Part shown: positions 13,501 to 13,893 of the stretch, in pieces
How the letters are laid out: every line of letters starts with the position of its first letter
Position numbering within the stretch: position 1 is the first letter of the stretch
Assembly: GCA_002335345.1 (NCBI GenBank)
Contig: DDCS01000130.1
Coordinates: forward strand, 1-13,893
Length of the DNA: 13,893 nt
Reading direction: 5' to 3'
Source: Flavobacteriaceae bacterium UBA2000
GTDB taxonomy: Bacteria; Bacteroidota; Bacteroidia; Flavobacteriales; Flavobacteriaceae
Program-made: the position numbers and the translations under genes
The notes under the pieces: model-generated
Database searches by the model: none
Seen by the model: only the letters and a program-made list of their open reading frames with translations
Told to the model about the DNA's origin: nothing

Positions 13501-13893
13501 TGAAATTAATGCGGGTATTGGGGCGCATAAGTCGCCCGAGTTATACGGGGCATTCCCTACGGATCCGTATTCACATACACCCGGTGGAAAAGGGGCACAG
13601 CAACCGGGAATGACGGGACAAGTTAAAGAAGATCTACTTTGTCGTTTTGGAGAACTTGGGGTGCGTGTGGCCGAGGGAAAACTGGGCTTTGATCGAGCAC
13701 TGCTTCCTGAGGGGGAATATCTAAAAACCCCGGCACAATTTAAATATGTAGACGTGGCTCATAAGAGCAGAGTCATCGAATTACCTGAGCAGAGTTTGGC
13801 TTACACGATTTGTCAAGTCCCCGTGGTTTATTTACGTGGAGACACCCCACAGATCCAAGTGCTTCTGAGTGATGGCACTCAAGAGACTATCTC
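10514..13893 (+). CDS. Very large cytosolic protein with GH94-phosphorylase-like motifs (3' end missing)
   Basis: Open frame of 1126 complete codons running off the window end. The ATG at 10514 is the first start after an in-frame TAA at 10493. There is no signal peptide or membrane helix, so a cytoplasmic protein is expected. The N-terminal part (SSTGGLSAGRIDSDHALFPY, about residues 63-82) looks like the beta-rich domain of carbohydrate phosphorylases. The centre has RPW (449-451), GNWRD (472-476), NPWSYIGYWGDHQ (527-539) and PEWNDANNALVGNG (654-667); the last recalls the [GA]DWND catalytic motif of GH94 enzymes, and GYWGDH their DDH segment. Towards the end come FTGRSGTFFGYEGLGS (943-958), PTDPYSH (1015-1021) and GAQQPGMTGQ (1027-1036). 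I infer an (alpha/alpha)6-barrel glycoside phosphorylase or hydrolase relative, but cannot name the substrate, and the resemblance is by eye. Base composition is like its neighbours. Confidence 0.93.
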   Translation, partial: MNSSKKNKEIYVGNQPHQYKKKEIKGTEISVDGQTYYKISNADQMRPFFMSLVSHSDHWMFISSTGGLSAGRIDSDHALFPYYTDDKITESYEYTGSKTLILVEREDRRILWEPFSTRYSGIYNIERNLYKNVYGNKLIFEEINHDLALNFQYEWSTSERFGFVRQATLNSLASDNGNVSILDGIQNILPYGVPAGLQSGSSNLVDAYKKCELEPGNLGIYALSAIISDKAEPSEALKANVVWSLGLNAPKVLLSAKQIDAFRAGGDLETEFDVKAERGAYFVSESFELTAGGQKKWCMVANLSQGMSDVIALKEALKKPEELYDELAQDIEKGTQQLITLIAASDGLQLTADRRRNIRHFANTMFNVMRGGIFDENYKIDKADFMAYVDRANHKVFFKKEDQMTSWPEQFDLFFLQNAAKKDEDLNFQRLCVEYLPLKFSRRHGDPSRPWNKFSINLRNEDDGSKILDYQGNWRDIFQNWEALAHAYPDFIEGMIYKFLNATTFDGYNPYRVFKDGFEWETIEPDNPWSYIGYWGDHQIIYLLKFLEFLKAYYPEKLETYFADNSFVYANVPYRIKPYTDLLKDPKNTIDFDHEREAKIEFKKQEIGGDGALLRETHVFIYKVNFIEKIMATTLAKLANFIPEGGIWMNTQRPEWNDANNALVGNGVSMVTLYYLRRFLVFFKDVLANTKHKEVAISDELLECYALMKATFTKYEEALSAPMTNQQRREILDGLGIPASDYRQKIYDEDFSGKKSGLRLSDLAEFIDLALAHLHHSIQANKRSDNLYHAYNLMTVAEHGVIEITHLPEMLEGQVAALSSGYLDAKQSLEVLDALKASDLFREDQYSYVLYPNKSLPRFLKKNNIAPEALASSTLLSQLVAVGNMEIVTQDCLGGHHFNGNFNNVNSLRTALAKLPQEYQMLVEQEGKHIEGLYESIFNHKAFTGRSGTFFGYEGLGSIYWHMVSKLRLAVFEVTKRAVSAQENPSIVGRLYDHYFEINAGIGAHKSPELYGAFPTDPYSHTPGGKGAQQPGMTGQVKEDLLCRFGELGVRVAEGKLGFDRALLPEGEYLKTPAQFKYVDVAHKSRVIELPEQSLAYTICQVPVVYLRGDTPQIQVLLSDGTQETI

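Overview
The window looks like a chromosomal segment of a marine-type flavobacterium or a close Bacteroidota relative. This rests on the AT-rich intergenic DNA, promoter-like motifs that fit the Bacteroidota -33/-7 pattern (TTTG, TAnnTTTG), a fused MoaC-MoaB protein as I recall from that phylum, and the general look of the proteins. Genus and species cannot be read from the sequence.

Positions 1-3697 hold a tight four-gene plus-strand operon: a Tat-exported sulfite oxidase-type molybdoenzyme (SorA/SoxC-like), a membrane-anchored c-type cytochrome that should accept its electrons (SorB-like), a lipoprotein with two rhodanese domains, and a di-iron membrane hydroxylase of the sterol desaturase/fatty acid hydroxylase superfamily. 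Positions 3698-8551 hold a seven-gene minus-strand operon, in transcription order moeA, a ModE-like HTH gene, moaD, moeB, moaE, moaC-moaB fusion, moaA. It is a complete path from GTP to Mo-molybdopterin, the cofactor form used by the sulfite oxidase family; mobA, needed only for nucleotide-bearing forms, is absent. Divergent from moeA is a TauE/SafE permease gene (8615-9391). The shared 63-bp gap carries an inverted repeat that closely resembles a ModE operator.

Together these genes read as a self-contained sulfite-handling island. The permease may export sulfite or another sulfur anion, the periplasmic oxidase/cytochrome pair would oxidise sulfite to sulfate, the rhodanese lipoprotein may release or consume sulfite, and the facing operon makes the cofactor, possibly under the HTH protein's control. 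The substrate assignments are inference.

Positions 9407-10039 hold a small minus-strand pair: a three-helix membrane protein of unknown function and a Cro/CI-type regulator. A good Bacteroidota promoter with repeated GTAAC elements precedes them. After 474 bp without a convincing gene, a very large plus-strand gene starts at 10514 and runs off the window end (at least 1126 residues). It has no signal peptide and shows motifs reminiscent of GH94-type phosphorylases. No tRNA, rRNA, CRISPR array, IS element or phage gene was seen.
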